Notes under the pieces: generated by a model | What the model was told of the DNA's origin: nothing | The model's database searches: none | The model's input: only the letters and a program-made list of their open reading frames with translations | Made by a program: the position numbers and the translations under genes | NCBI GenBank assembly: GCA_030549495.1 | Contig: JAUIRK010000887.1 | Location: 1-64,000, forward strand | Reading direction: 5' to 3' | DNA: 64,000 nt | DNA from: Nectonema munidae | Lineage: Eukaryota > Nematomorpha > Nectonematoida > Nectonematidae | Part shown: one piece after another, positions 1 through 12,516 of the stretch | How the letters are laid out: the number at the start of each line of letters is the position of its first letter | Numbering within the stretch: the first letter of the stretch is position 1

Positions 1-839
1 AAGGATGAAAAAAAAAGAAAAAAAAGGATAACTGATAAGATTTATCAGTTTTGAAAGATGTCGCTAATTTCAAACAGCAATGATACTGATTAATTTATTT
101 GGTGCTGATTTTGATAAACACTCAATGTTACGAATAGTAATAAATATTGTTATTGGAATATATTATGTTTTTTTCAAATATTCTCATTGAAAATATCGTT
201 ATGAAGAAGAACAAAAATGAATATTTAAAAACTTTATAAAATAAAACTACACAAAATTTGAATTCACGGAAAATAACGAAATAAAAAAACTGCATTAAAC
301 TTGTGTTAAATAATAAAAAAAATAATAAAAATGTTATTAATTTATTTTCAGCTATTCGGCACATCTAATCTTTACTCGACACATTTTAGTCATACCCGTT
401 CTTTTCTAACTTTTCTTGTATTTTGGACTTTTGATCATTATTTATAGAAATATAGGATTACTTAAATTTATCGAAAATTGGTTATTGTATGAACGAAATA
501 TTTCTCTAGCTCACTATTTAGACGTGAAGGGTAGTTTGTGTCAAAATAAATAAAAAAATGAAACAACTCTTTTTCCATATTCACACAGAAGAAAAAATTG
601 TAGTTTCAAAAGGAGAATGGGAAAAGAGGTTTAATTGACTTATAAAAAGAACAAGAAGAATATTTATAGAGAAAAAAGAAAATAGTTCACATCACAACAC
701 ATATGTAAATTTAAGGAAGTTGATGAGTTTACAAATTATAAACTAATAAAAAATTATAAGGATCCAAATGCAAGAAGTTTGCGAGTAGGATATTTTATGC
801 TGAAAAAACAAATCGTATAACATAAATACACTTATAAAT
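1..839. other. gene-free AT-rich stretch
   Basis: AT-rich sequence with poly-A and poly-T runs. The only open frames are short, low-complexity and rich in Phe, Ile and Tyr codons, as expected by chance. No gene, RNA gene or clear repeat is seen here. Confidence 0.6.
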
Positions 840-3030
840 TAAAAGGAAATAATGGAACTATATTTACAAGAAAAACAATTAGTGTCACAACAATAATTTT
901 TTTTACAAAATTTTTAAATGATAACACAGAAACCTCAAAATAAATAATTGAATTTTAGTTTTAAGATAAATTGAGAATTCTGAATGAAATAAACGATTAA
1001 AGACACATGAAGAAATATGAGAATGCCGTGTTTTGTATGTATGACTTGATTTATAGTTTACAAGTTTTTCTAATAGAATATTATAGTTTCTATGCAAATA
1101 GGTAAATATAAAAATTGCCATTTTTGATTATAAATATCATCAACAAGTAAGTCATTACTTTTAAACATAAGTTCTTAAGGCCTTTTTCTGTAAAATAGTA
1201 ATTTTTCATTTATTTTTTGGATCCAATTTACTATACTGAAACTTAAGTATTGAACGAAGAATGATTTATAAAGAGGTAACTTTATCTTGATAGGAAATAT
1301 ATGCTTACCATGACGAAGTAAACCTATTACTTGATTCAACTTAAATGCTAGCTGATATGTGTGTGATGAGAAACTGAATTTATCACCTTTATTCAATCCA
1401 AGAAAATTATAAGAATTTACTACTTTGAAACAAACTTTTGATAAAAATTTTGAATCCACATAAGATAAGAAACAACCATTGCTTTAGAGTCACTCATATT
1501 TATCTATAATTTTTTGATAGAGAATCTTTTATCCAATAAGATAAAATTTTCTTTCAATATATCAAAATTTAATAAAGTATAATGATTTAGTTTATAGACA
1601 CGGCCATCTTCACAAATACCATTAGAATAAAGTAAGACTTTAAAAGTATTGAAGTTTGAAAATATGTATCATTTACATAAATGTTGAAAAGCAAAGCGCC
1701 TAGCACAGAACCTTGAGGGACGCCAGACATTATCTCTAATGGATCTGATAGAACAAAATTCACATAAATTTTCTGACTTCTGCTCAATAAATAAGAAGAC
1801 ATAAGCTTTAGAGAGTTGCAAATAAAACAAAATTTGAGAACTTATCAATCAAACAGAGAGTTTAACTGTATTAAATGCTTTTGATAAATCAAATAATTTA
1901 AATTAAAACATCTTCTTTTTTTCAAGGAGATCACAATCCAATTTATTAAGTAGGAGTGCAAAAACTCTGTTGAATATTTTTTCACAAAATAAAATTGTAG
2001 ATGTTTTGTTCTGTTCTGTTTTACCAAGTATTTATTGAGTTGAGAAATTAGAAGCTTTTCAAAAAATTTTGATAATATAGGAATTAAAGAATTAGGTCTA
2101 AAATTTGAGATTTCAAAATCATTTTTTTTAAAGAAATAGAAAGATTTATGCCCTCCGCCATTTGATAGCAGACGATATGACGATCAATTTAATATGATTA
2201 ATAGAAATATTCATATATATCTTGGAAGCTATTGTTCTTCATCTTGTAGATAATAGAGAAAATTTGTCAAGGATTTGTAAGTCTGAAGGAAAATATTCCA
2301 TTATGAGAATGTTGGGTGAGAGACTTTCTGAGAGCTGTCTTAAATAGTGATGATTGTGATGAAGGCAAAGATCAAAAATTTTGTTAAATTTCTGTGAAAT
2401 CTCAAAATTTTCATCAATTTTATCCACTTTCATAGAAAATAATTGATTATTTTTACTTCCTTTGTTAATGGAGTTTATGTTGTACCAATAATCTTTAGTC
2501 GATTTTAAGTTTGAAAATAAGTCAAAATAATATGCACGATTTAGGTCACGTACTTTATATTTATTTTTTTTCTCAAAGAATCATAACTTTCATTCAGATC
2601 ACTATTGATTTTTCCTTTTTTTTAAACTATTTTAAACCATGTATCTCTAAGTTTGATCATGTTTAAAACCTCATCAGTGATCCTATGGGTTTTGTTTGTA
2701 CCTAAATCAGATTTTTGTATTAAAGACTGTTTTCGTAGACCTCTTTATAAGGTTGCTTAATGTCTTAGTCAAAAAGAAGAAGAACGTTTCTGCGTTAGAA
2801 TTCAAATTTGAACTATTTACCCAATCAGTGCTATTGGCAAGTTTAATTAAAATATTACTATCAAATATTGTATGATAAGTTTTCTTTGTTGAATGTAAAC
2901 GATCTAAATTAATTTATAAAATAATTGGAAGATGGTCCAAAAATGATGAAGACAATTCGGCTCAATGTAGTCCTCATACATTTGGTTAATAAAATCTAGA
3001 AGTGTTTTGGAAGCTTCATCACTTTTATTC
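840..3030 (-). mobile_element. decayed non-LTR retrotransposon (LINE, CR1/Jockey-like), copy A
   Basis: Reading leftwards, translations give pieces of a LINE ORF2. From about 3020 to 2240 there are degraded linker and endonuclease-side pieces. At 2027-1845 there is a block like the RT motif 'QYGFRKxxSTELLHSY' (here QFYFVKKYSTEFLHSYLI). At 1802-1680 the strong RT motif [20 protein letters not shown] appears. At 1459-1175 a thumb-like segment has the pattern 'GLLRHGKHIFPIKIKLPLYKS', and at 1121-903 there is a C-terminal SSHTYKTRHSH block, comparable to the HNYNTRS motif common near the end of such ORFs. Several stops and frame changes separate these blocks, so it is inactive. It is the same family as the copy at 60465-62290, because both share the 'STE-LHSY' block. 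The ends are approximate and no target duplication was found. Confidence 0.75.
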
Positions 3031-3781
3031 TTATATAACTAGAAAGGTTATATAAGCGTAGGGTGCGTTGTATTTATTCGAAATATAGGATTACTTGTCA
3101 TATTATTAGCCATATAAAAAGCCTGCGCATAATCCTAGTTGTATTATCATCCCTCTTTATGACGTAGATAATAACTAATTAAGAGTAATTGTAAATTATA
3201 ACGCAAAACTTTAGAGAGAAGCGCAAAGAGAAACATACTAGGAATAAATTCCCCTACTCTCACGCTAATCATTTTAGAAGCTGAGGGAAATTTTTTTTGC
3301 TTAATTTTGTATGCGATTACAGTTGCACAAATTGTATGTTTTTACTGTGACACGAAACTTCAACTTGATGATTGTGAAAAGCCTATCAATGTATATACAA
3401 AATACCCCCTGATCAAACATTAGAATTATCAATAAAACTTTTTGCCATATTCACTCAAAAAAGAAGTTGCATTATCGTGGCATGAGCTCTAACATCAATC
3501 AGATGCTCTGCATCATTTATATGGTAATACTTCAGAACTCAATGTTAGGGTATTTTAGAATCTAATATTGTTATGTGATAATTTCCTTTGAAACCAATGA
3601 GTTGTTCAACTATTGTATAGATAATGATATGCTAATCTAATATAGCGAAAAAACTTTTAGGAAATGATCGTGCATATTCTTATTGTACTAATTTTATCAT
3701 CGGTGTTTCATCGTACCTAGAGATGATTTGATCTAACTTATGCTGTATGTGTCAAAGTTTGAGAATAGAAGGTTTGTTGTT

Positions 3782-3843
3782 GGATCGAACCCAAGACCTT
3801 CTGATATCAAATACAAATATATACCCAACCTTATTCACGCTCT
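3782..3843 (-). repeat. tRNA-derived SINE S1, diverged head fragment
   Basis: On the plus strand this reads GGATCGAACCCAAGACCTT and then a diverged stretch ending ACCCAACCTTATTCACGC. The reverse complement carries the S1 head: a GCGTGAxTAxGGTTGG A-box-like element and the B-box GGTTCGATCC. It is a short, mutated copy. Confidence 0.55.
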
Positions 3844-4100
3844 TCGATTTGTCTATAACTCTCCTTAAACTGACATATTTTGAATATAGGCTTAACATTT
3901 TTATATTCTGATCACCATTTTGTCAAATATACATTTAATTAAGTTAGATGAAAAATTGTAAAGTTTTTGAAAATATATAATAAATCAAAAATCAAGAAGC
4001 TTCATCTCTTAAAAAATGAAAACACCAAATGTGAAAATGAAAGATAATAAAAAATTTAAGTGTGGTTAGAATTCATTTTAATCATTGTCATATTACGAAT

Positions 4101-4128
4101 AGGGAGAGAGAGAGCGAGAGAGAGAGAG
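4101..4128. repeat. GA microsatellite
   Basis: An uninterrupted GA/AG run with one C substitution. Confidence 0.9.
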
Positions 4129-4638
4129 TAATTTATTTAAAAAGAATAATGAGTAAACAAAATAAATGCTGTAGTTCACAAGATAGAAATTGAATATAGA
4201 ATAACATTCTAAAATTAGGCCAAAAGACCGCTTAAAAATAACCCTGGAAACAGTAAAGTAACTTAATGATAATATATGATTACTGATATAACAAAAATAG
4301 CATTGATAAATTTTGGATATAAGATTGAAGCTAGGATTAATCCTTGGGGCGGGAGAGGAGGGGCACCAGAACTAATTTATAAAGGTTTAGAAAATGTTGA
4401 ATTGATATAAACAAATTGTAGTCTAAAAGTAAGAACTAAAAAATTTTTAGAGATTGAGAGCAGAAGCCGTGTAACGAACGTTTAGGGATTCATGAGTTTT
4501 GGGGAATAGAATGAGATGCAAGAAGCGCCTAAACCAAGTCTTTGTTTTCAAGAGCGATGGCAATTTTTTGAATAAATGATGAGTGAAAAATTTCAGTTAA
4601 GTAATGCCGTTTAAAGCTATATTGTTTGTTAGAAAGAA

Positions 4639-4742
4639 GGTTATTAATTGAGAAATAAATTAAAATTTAGTTATAGATCAATTTCTAATAGGTTATTAAT
4701 TGAGAAATAACTTAAAATTTGGTTATAGATCAATTGTCTAAC
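4639..4742. repeat. 52-bp unit tandemly duplicated
   Basis: Two head-to-tail copies, starting at 4639 and 4691, both begin GGTTATTAATTGAGAAATAA and both contain GGTTATAGATCAATT or its near copy. They differ at only a few positions, so the duplication is recent. Confidence 0.8.
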
Positions 4743-5592
4743 ATAAATTATAAAAAAATAATTTAAAATAAAGAAGATTTCTTTGGAGTCATTCATAAGC
4801 ACTATGATCGCACGAAGATGGGTGGTAATATTTCTTATATCGATTGATTGAGTTCAACCCATGATAGTATATTTATTGTTTCAAGGACTCTCAATTGAAT
4901 AAACATATCGTCATTGTTAAGTTTCATTAAATATGTGAAATGGAAAGTTAATTGCTTATTTTGAATTATATATTTACTTGCTTTTTTTTAATGTTGAAGA
5001 TCGAAAAGGAACTATCAAATTTAGATGGCGTTAATTAAATTATCTTAAATAATTTTAATTTGAGGAAATGTCAAATTTATAAATTTATTTCAACTTTCAC
5101 AATATTTATTAAATTTTATTATAAATTTAAATTTAATATTTTACTTATTTATAAGTTATTTTTCTTTAGAAAATTAATATAATATTTTTAAACGTTTAAT
5201 ATTATACCTGATAATTCTCTTAACTGATTGCCTGAAAAAAGCATAGCCATTTTGCAAGCAGAATAGATGATGTCAAAAGGATATGTAGCTCTGAAAATTA
5301 TTTGAACAACTGCTACCTAAAAATGTAAGTGTTAGGGCTCATAAAAGAAGTTTTATTTAGTTTTTTTGTTGGGCAAGTTTAGCTTTTTCAACTCTAGTTT
5401 TCTCTGATAGATACTTGGTAATTTTAATCAATTTAAAGATCAAAGATTAATTGTAAGTGTTAATAATAATTAAAAGATTTTCATGTATTATACTTTTTGT
5501 ATTCATTAAAAATGTGAATCGTGATATATCTATGGTATAGTGGCTGCATAAACGCCCACTATCAATTACAAACAGATTATTTCATGCTCCGG

Positions 5593-5654
5593 CCCATTGC
5601 AGGTCTTAAACTTATTTGAAATATTTTTTCAAATTAAGACCGCACATTAATGGG
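5593..5654. repeat. imperfect hairpin (inverted repeat)
   Basis: The left arm CCCATTGCAGGTCTTAA-CTTATTTGAAA pairs with the right arm, whose reverse complement reads CCCATTAATGTGCGGTCTTAATTTGAAA. The loop is very short. It may be the core of a small MITE; no duplication of flanking sequence was seen. Confidence 0.5.
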
Positions 5655-5974
5655 ATACAAACAAGTAATGGAAGTGTTAATATTTGAAGCCTTTTCTGTA
5701 TTCCAAAAGCTAGATATATAAAAATAAATTGTTAAAACTTTTGATCATTAAGCTCTTTTGAAAGATTTTGCAAATGAAAAAGTCTTTCTCTAAGAACCTT
5801 GTGTACAATAAGCAGTATTTCTGTAACTGCCTTTCTTTGTGTTTAAAAATATAAATGACATAATGTCTTTCAAACTTTTCGTTTATCATATATAAACATT
5901 TAGTGCATTTTTTATTTTTAAAAAAATATGAACTCTACGAAATATAAAGACACATAAATTTTTACGCTTGTACA

Positions 5975-6062
5975 TTTGGGGCCGCTCTATCTGTTATCCA
6001 AATGCGCCGCATCTGATTGGTCCCCGCAAATTAATCGCGCCAGACTGGATTCGCCCTTTTTT
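5975..6062. promoter_or_regulatory. GC-richer patch, possible regulatory element
   Basis: About 85 bp stand out by composition. They contain GATTGGTCC (an inverted CCAAT box) and a GCGCC-type string close together (around 6016-6045). The patch lies 3.4 kb upstream of the seven-helix gene. Calling it regulatory is only inference from composition and motifs. Confidence 0.2.
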
Positions 6063-9041
6063 TAATAATCTGTATCGCATCTAGTAGAAGAATAAACTTC
6101 TATACGTAGGACACATTGTAAGGATAGTCATCATCGTGAAACTTTCTTCGTAGATATTTACTTGCAGTAAAATCTATACTACTAAACTAAATACTACTTA
6201 ATGCTAACTAAAGAGAAGTTAATTCTTTTTCAAGGTCTCAATTCATTCTTGTAAACTTATCAAACCTTTTTTAGCGAACACATTTAAAGAGTGGCTTCTA
6301 TGAGATGTTTAATATGGATAGATTTTACTAAATTGTATTTTCAAAAATAATTTTATTGAAATGCAAATTATTATTGTTAAATTATATATATATACTATAA
6401 TCCCCCACCGATGATTGATTATATATTATATAATTAAAATTTTGTAATTATTAATTTTAGATGGGTTTTAAAATGATTTTTCAGCATAATCTTGTGGCTC
6501 TTTCTGTTGGAAAATTGCGATTATTTATATACATTTATCTATATATATTTATATGCCATTTTTCTTTATAAGTTGTGCCTTTTTTTCACACAGAGGGAAG
6601 AGCAGAGTGCGCAAATACTTTGATGTGATTGGATAATAAATTTTATTGTTATTTTTTTCTTAACCAATCATATTAAGCAAGAATTAAACTAATTATTTTG
6701 AAAATGCATTGAATAAACTTTGAATATTCATATGAACTGCGCCAAAATTTAGCATCTGCTTCGCAAAAATTTAATCAACGTGTATATAGCTATTTTCATT
6801 TTATTATGTTGTCTTTGAATAAGCAAAGTTTTTTTATTTAATACTAAATTAGAGATATCAAATTTTCAATAATCTAGAATTTTGTTTCAGGCGTTTGTCT
6901 TTTTATAACACATAATAATTTTTTTGTGTAATTTTTTCTATTCTTTTCCCATCTTGTTAAAATTTTAGGGGTGCCAATTTTTGATAGCCATGTGGTTGAG
7001 TATGCAAGAAAAGAATGATAATATTTGAAAAAAAGATCTTTTTCACTTTTATTCTTTTTCACTGTTTTGATTGTCGATAATATTTGGAGCATAAGTATTA
7101 ATCAAAGCTATATATGTAATGCATAACTATTAAAATATTTCGATTTATGAACATTTGTAATTGTTCACAGAATGTATTGGTTTTGTTTATATAAGTAATC
7201 CTCTTTTGCTGCGTTAAAACATATCAAGGTTGCGAGTAAATTCATCACTTAATCTTTTATTTCGATCTGATTGACTACGCAAAAACGAGTGTAATTTTTA
7301 GTAAGCACAGATTTCATCTACACGGTAAGAAAAATTCAGCAACACAAACTTTTTGAGGAGTCAGCTCTGCTTGAAGCTTCATTTCAAATGCAAATAAAAG
7401 AGAATGCTTATTCCCAAAAGAAAAATTTCGTTCGTTACTGTGATTTACAATATAATGGTTTTCAATTGTGATAATTTTACAGGTTTACTTTTTTCTTTGT
7501 TCTCTATATTCTTTTAATTCAAAATACCAAGAAAAACTTTTACATTTTTTAAAAAATTATTTCAAAGTTAGAAAACAGTGAAATTTTAGATGAAAGCATT
7601 TTAAATATTGATTCTTTGATTAATAAAATTTGTAATTTTTTTCCCAATAAATTTTGATATTATTTCACATTTTCATTATTTTTGAAAATATTCTGAGATT
7701 TTTAAGCAGTTGCAATAATTAATTTATTTAGTTAATTAATAGATAATATTAATTGGTTAATTTACTAGATTGAGATAGTAAATTTACCATTCTATTACTA
7801 GAGCAAAATTAGGAAACATTAATATACCAATAGTAATTCTAAGGACAGTAAGGTTTACTAGATTTTCCTAGTAACCCTTCGTAGTTATTTTTATGACTTA
7901 CTTTTTTTCACAGAAGAACGCGATTTTGTCGATAGCAGTAAAATTGATGATTATTTTCTATATATTTTTACACACTGTTTTATTCTACACTTAAACTGGT
8001 CGTTGTTTAAAAACCTTCCAATTTGATTTTTAGTTAATATTTTTGATTTTCATGCTGATTTCAGAAAATGGTAATTTATTAAGTCTAGAGTTGATTTTAA
8101 CACATAATTAGCTAAAACTCTATGTTTCGGTAAGTAGAAGCCGATTCTAAAATTTGCTTTCCAAATGCACTTAAGGCGCAAACTGTTTAGACGTTTTATT
8201 ATGAGAAAAAAGAGAATTAGCGGGTTTGCATGAATCAAGCTTTACAACTGATAAATAAGTAAAATGATGAAAAATATATTTCTTAAATGTTATACTATTA
8301 TTTGTTACAAGCAAAATATATGATACTTTTACGCTTGATCGTCAATAAACGACATTTCTTCATAAAAGAAATTCGTGTTTTTTGTGCATAAAAAACCATT
8401 TTAAGAGCGAATTCTCACTAAATACTTTCCTTTCACTCATTTTTTTTATTTACCACTTCTTTTTCTTTCCTTTTTTGCTTAGTTTTCCCCCTTTACTTCT
8501 ATTTTTTGTTTGATACCTTCTCTCTCCAAGAAGTCCTTATTATTCTGTTACACGCGAAAGTGCAAGTCCATGCAAATTGGAATAAAGTTGAGGACAATGA
8601 ATTGAGTAAAAAGAAAGAGTCAGTTAGAAGCAAAATTAAATTGGAGAATTTTTAAAAATAATGAAACCTTTGATCAACATCAAAAGCTTACCTAGAGCGC
8701 AATCATTTTCTTCAACGATACACTCGATAAACCCACGTAGTTTCTAATTCAGTTGCTTTATTGCCTCCTAATGCCAGCCGTTTTGGAAAGGTTTGGGTGC
8801 ATTTTATATTTAAAAGATTATGTCCATAGATTTCATTATTTTTCTCGAAAAGTAGTTTTATCGATTCAAATTTGAGAATGAATATGCATAAGCATATATA
8901 TATATTGTATATGTGTATTTGATTATTTGCATTCGTAACAATTTCATTGTAGCAAGTGATTTTTATTTGCGTCTCAAATAACTTAGTTAATTGAATAATA
9001 CAATAAAATTTCAGAAGTAGAACATCTTTTATTTAGCAATC

Positions 9042-9104
9042 ATGCGTGACGTGAGCAATTCTATTTTCATGATGCCAACAAAAAGCCTTGATTCAGTGGA
9101 AAAG
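9042..9104 (+). CDS. possible small upstream coding exon
   Basis: An ATG opens a 21-codon frame starting MRDVSNSIFMMPTKS. It ends at AAG followed by GTAATA, a fair splice donor, and a TTTCAG acceptor-like site lies about 30 bp before the ATG. It could be a 5' exon of the seven-helix gene, but its phase does not fit a splice directly at the 9443 ATG; it would need an acceptor further left, for example near 9376. Chance occurrence is quite possible. Confidence 0.25.
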
Positions 9105-9442
9105 GTAATATATATGATTATAAATTAAAAAGAGGTATTTATTTTGCAGATAAGTCTTTGTGTAGTAGTATTGAAATTTTAATCTTACCTTATTTAATTG
9201 TGCATACTCTATCCTTCCATCTATCGCACGTGTGTGGGTGCGCATTTATACATATAAGTTATTAATAAAATATGACTTGGTTACGAGAGGGAGGCATTTT
9301 AATTCTATTTCATCTTCGCCGTTCTCATACATGAAAAGAATAAATCATTTTTAGGCCTACTTTTTAATGAATAAAGTATCGATTAAAATGTTTACCAAAC
9401 ACAAATACACTTCCTTTTTTCACAACGCCACCGCTTCCAAGG

Positions 9443-10303
9443 ATGCCTGAAGTGGATGTGTTCGAAATACCGGATGTATCTCTCAAAGTGAGAATTGCTT
9501 TTGCAGTTTTCCTTCTCTTTCTCACTTTCATCGGCCACTGTATCTTTTGGACGAGGTGCCAAGATACGAATCAGTCGTATCGTTTTTCTTGCTTCAACCA
9601 GATCGTCTATTCAAACATGCTGCTGCACATCTCTTCAAGCTTCATAACGATACAGGACATATTGAAGGTGAGGGGTTCTGCAATCCTCGTAAACTTCTTA
9701 TGGGTCTACTTCAACGTTTACTTCAAGCACTACTTGATCTTCTCCTTCAAATTTGCCTTCTTACTCTTCCTCCTCATTCTTTTTCTGAATCTGCAAGGGC
9801 CCAGCATCGTTCAGTGGATCCTGAAGAAGTATGAAAAGTATGTGGTCTTCTTCGTGTACTTGGTATCCTTTATGATCTGCCAGTACTACCAGTACACCGA
9901 GAAGATGTACAAAAGCATCTTTCCCGGATCCGAGCACTCGATCTACTTCGGCAGCTACACGCAGTTGTCGGTCATGGGCCTCGCCTGCTTCTACCTGATA
10001 GAAGTGATCACGGAACTGCTTCCCATCTACTGCACATGCTATATCCTCTCCAAGTACCGGTGCTGGAAACTGCGCAACAAAATGGACAGCAGCGTGTTTT
10101 CAGTGTCCAAACAAAACTTCCTCAAAAACTTTAGCATGCTGCTCGCAAGCGTCATCTTCTTTAATATTCCCTACTTGCTCTGGAATCTGGGCAGGCCATT
10201 TTACGTGAGAAATAACTACACGGTGTACTTAATCTTGAATGTCGTTTACCTGATTTCGTATTCTGGCTTCGCATTCGCGCCATACTTTATAATAACCATT
10301 TGA
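9443..10303 (+). CDS. divergent seven-helix membrane protein, GPCR-like
   Basis: An intronless frame of 286 codons from ATG to TGA. The ATG at 9443 is the first in frame after an upstream in-frame TGA near 9370, which supports this start. Hydrophobic stretches lie at about residues 13-36, 50-70, 79-115, 125-147, 170-200, 225-247 and 262-286, which fits seven helices. The sixth has FFNIPYLLWNL, resembling the F-x-x-x-P bend of class A receptor helix 6; the seventh has SYSGFAFAPYFIITI, vaguely like NPxxY. A basic SKYRCWKLRNK segment follows helix 5, as an intracellular loop would. There is no DRY motif, none of the usual TM3/ECL2 cysteine pair, and the protein stops right after helix 7 with no tail. 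Base composition is clearly less AT-rich than the flanks. I do not recognise the family. A lineage-specific GPCR or another 7TM protein are both possible; ligand and function are unknown. Confidence 0.7.
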   Translation: MPEVDVFEIPDVSLKVRIAFAVFLLFLTFIGHCIFWTRCQDTNQSYRFSCFNQIVYSNMLLHISSSFITIQDILKVRGSAILVNFLWVYFNVYFKHYLIFSFKFAFLLFLLILFLNLQGPSIVQWILKKYEKYVVFFVYLVSFMICQYYQYTEKMYKSIFPGSEHSIYFGSYTQLSVMGLACFYLIEVITELLPIYCTCYILSKYRCWKLRNKMDSSVFSVSKQNFLKNFSMLLASVIFFNIPYLLWNLGRPFYVRNNYTVYLILNVVYLISYSGFAFAPYFIITI

Positions 10304-10439
10304 TCATTTCCAGCATAAGTCAATTCTCTTTCCTCTATCCCCAGCTCACACCATTTACATCTTTCTTGTGACTAATATTATTATAGATTATATTTTCTTA
10401 TTTTTATATCCAACAATATAGACAAGTCAAAGATATATC

Positions 10440-10445
10440 AATAAA
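10440..10445 (+). terminator. polyadenylation signal AATAAA
   Basis: AATAAA lies 137 bp after the TGA of the seven-helix gene and is the best candidate for its 3' end signal. Confidence 0.5.
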
Positions 10446-10474
10446 TAGCTTTCCTTTCATTTTTTGAAATATGC

Positions 10475-10550
10475 TTGGCTGATCAGTTAGTGGTGGAACC
10501 ATAGGATATTGATTGATCGCTCATTTTGTGTTTGATCCCAGATCGTAATA
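10475..10550 (+). repeat. tRNA-derived SINE S2, old copy
   Basis: It contains an A-box-like AGTTAGTGGTGG, then ATATTGATTGATC and a B-box-like GTGTTTGATCCC. The order and spacing match the copies at 25889 and 34620 (TTGATCC followed by GTTCGATTC). It is much diverged. Confidence 0.35.
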
Positions 10551-12451
10551 CCTCTATCGCCCAAGTTTTTAAAGATTACTCATCGTTTGGATTCAGTAAT
10601 GATCGCCTCTTTCTCCTCCCAATTTTTGAGCAAGTCAGTGCATAATTCAAGCAAGTTTTGTTTGGTATTCTGTAAGAAAAGTTATACTTTTAGATCTGTA
10701 AGAAGTTATGAGTGAATATCCCCTGCGTAACACCAGGAAAACTTTAGATAGCTATTTATTCTAAATGCTTTGGTACATTGAATATTCAGAAAAATGTAAT
10801 TTTATAAAAAAAGCTATGAAATCGCCAGCGGCTAAATTTTCTTCCAAATCCATCGCTGCTTGGATGTAATACCTACAAGGTTAAACCCATATGAAAATAT
10901 TCAAAATCATTTCAATGACGCTGTTTTGGCTGAATTGTTACTTATTTTAGTTAAATCTCACCTATCAGCAAGAAACTTTAGAAGAAATAAATAGGTAACT
11001 TTAATGTCTTTAAACTTTTTAGTGTTTATGCGAGGAATTTTCCATATATTTTGAATAAAAAAATAAGGAAGTATAGCTTGCTATGTCTCTATCCTAATAA
11101 AGTTATCAGAATATGTCTGCCAAATTTTTTTATATACATACTCCATGGTATATTCCAGTTTTTCTTGCATGCTTCACAAAATGCATAACATTCCACAAAA
11201 AAATCAACGAATATTTGTTATTTTATAAAAAAATGACAAGTCAATAGTTTCTTAATAAAGAGTTTGAATTATAAAGCAGTATAACTTTTAATTAAATAAA
11301 AATTTTCCATTTAAAAATGCCGTTTAACATTTGAATTTATCGTATGGCAATACAAGTGTTTAAGGCAACATAACTTTACATTTGTATATACTATGTAGTT
11401 TATTTGACAAGCTTTTTCGCTTATCAATTTGTTCTTTGGAGTTGCACATGTATTTATTTTAAAAAATTGAAAATTAAATAGCATTTTTAAAAGACACTAG
11501 TTTTCTATTTATATAAACCATTCGCACAAAAATTAGCATTTTAGCTAAAAGTTAGAAATGATTTTGCCGATATTTAAAACCACTTTTCAGGAAATTTAGT
11601 TTATAAAAACACTTTTCGTAAGTTTCAGTGAAAACGACCTTATAAATTTATAATCGTGATGATGCGATATGTTAAGAAAATATAATTAAAAATGCTACGA
11701 GTGAACGATTTTCCTTCCTGTAAATTAGGAAATTTTAATAGAATGAAATTAAATGAACATTTTTTGCGAAGTTTTATTCTTCTAGCTCAAACATGAATAG
11801 TGTGGAACTTAGATTTTGTGAAGTATAAAATATATTTGTAATTTAATTCACGGCGCGATTTGAAATTCGGTTGAATGTGTAAAGTGACAATGAGCATGTC
11901 ATAGAATATTCCAATCATATTTTTAATACTAAAAAGTATTATCGTTAAAATTTTGCATTAAATTAACAGTGCATGGAGTTATAGTATTTTATTTATATAC
12001 ATATATACGTTCAGTTGTCTTGTTGATTTTAATTTTTGGGCATATAATATCGAGAAAAATTTTTTTGAAAAGTTTGCTTGAATTTAAAATAGGTGTATTT
12101 GGAATCAAAATAAGTGTTTAACTTTAAAGAGCATGTTCTTGAATTTAATAAGGATCTTTGAAATTTAAAGAAGTGTAAATCATGAAATTAAATTAGCGTA
12201 AGTGGATATTTCGCCAAAATATAACTCGCGAATGTATTAATCTGAAACTATACGGCGTAGAAAAATAAGAATAGCATGTGAAGATAATTTTGAAAACATA
12301 AGATTGGTCGCGAAAATATCACTACACGAACTTTTTTTTAAATTTAATCTCGTTGAAAATTTCTTCATTTACAGTATATTTCACCGTAAATCAACTGGTT
12401 TTTTAATTCTCACGGCATTATATCTTAGGAAACGTAATCTCCCATGATAAT

Positions 12452-12516
12452 TGGACGGAAATTGGTCCTCTAGTGTGGAATCGGACTCATGGTACACTAC
12501 AGAGCTTAAACCACTA
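12452..12516 (-). repeat. tRNA-like SINE remnant
   Basis: Read on the minus strand it has TATAGTGGTTTAAGC (A-box-like) and, about 30 bp later, GAGTCCGATTCCAC (B-box-like). It is too diverged to assign to S1 or S2 and does not fold as a full tRNA by eye. Confidence 0.25.

Larger units (their letters stand above)
3031..9041. other. gene-free region with small repeats
   Basis: Six kilobases of AT-rich DNA in which I see no convincing exon. It holds a SINE remnant (3782-3843), a GA tract (4101-4128), a 52-bp tandem duplication (4639-4742), a hairpin (5593-5654) and one GC-richer patch (5975-6062). The minus-strand frames at 6874-7092 and 8050-8238 are short and have no recognisable domain. Confidence 0.5.

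Noticed and set aside
128-364. Minus-strand frame of 78 codons
   Set aside because: Low-complexity Phe, Ile and Tyr codons from AT-rich DNA; no motif or splice sites.
4801-4862. GAGTTCAACCC as a possible inverted B-box
   Set aside because: It differs from the pol III box in the central bases and has no matching A-box.
5521-5560. TGGTATAGTGGCTG as a tRNA A-box
   Set aside because: No B-box at the required distance; the word is explained by a small hairpin.
9547-9834. Overlapping plus-strand frame of 95 codons
   Set aside because: It is another frame of the seven-helix gene, with no domain of its own and a less plausible composition.
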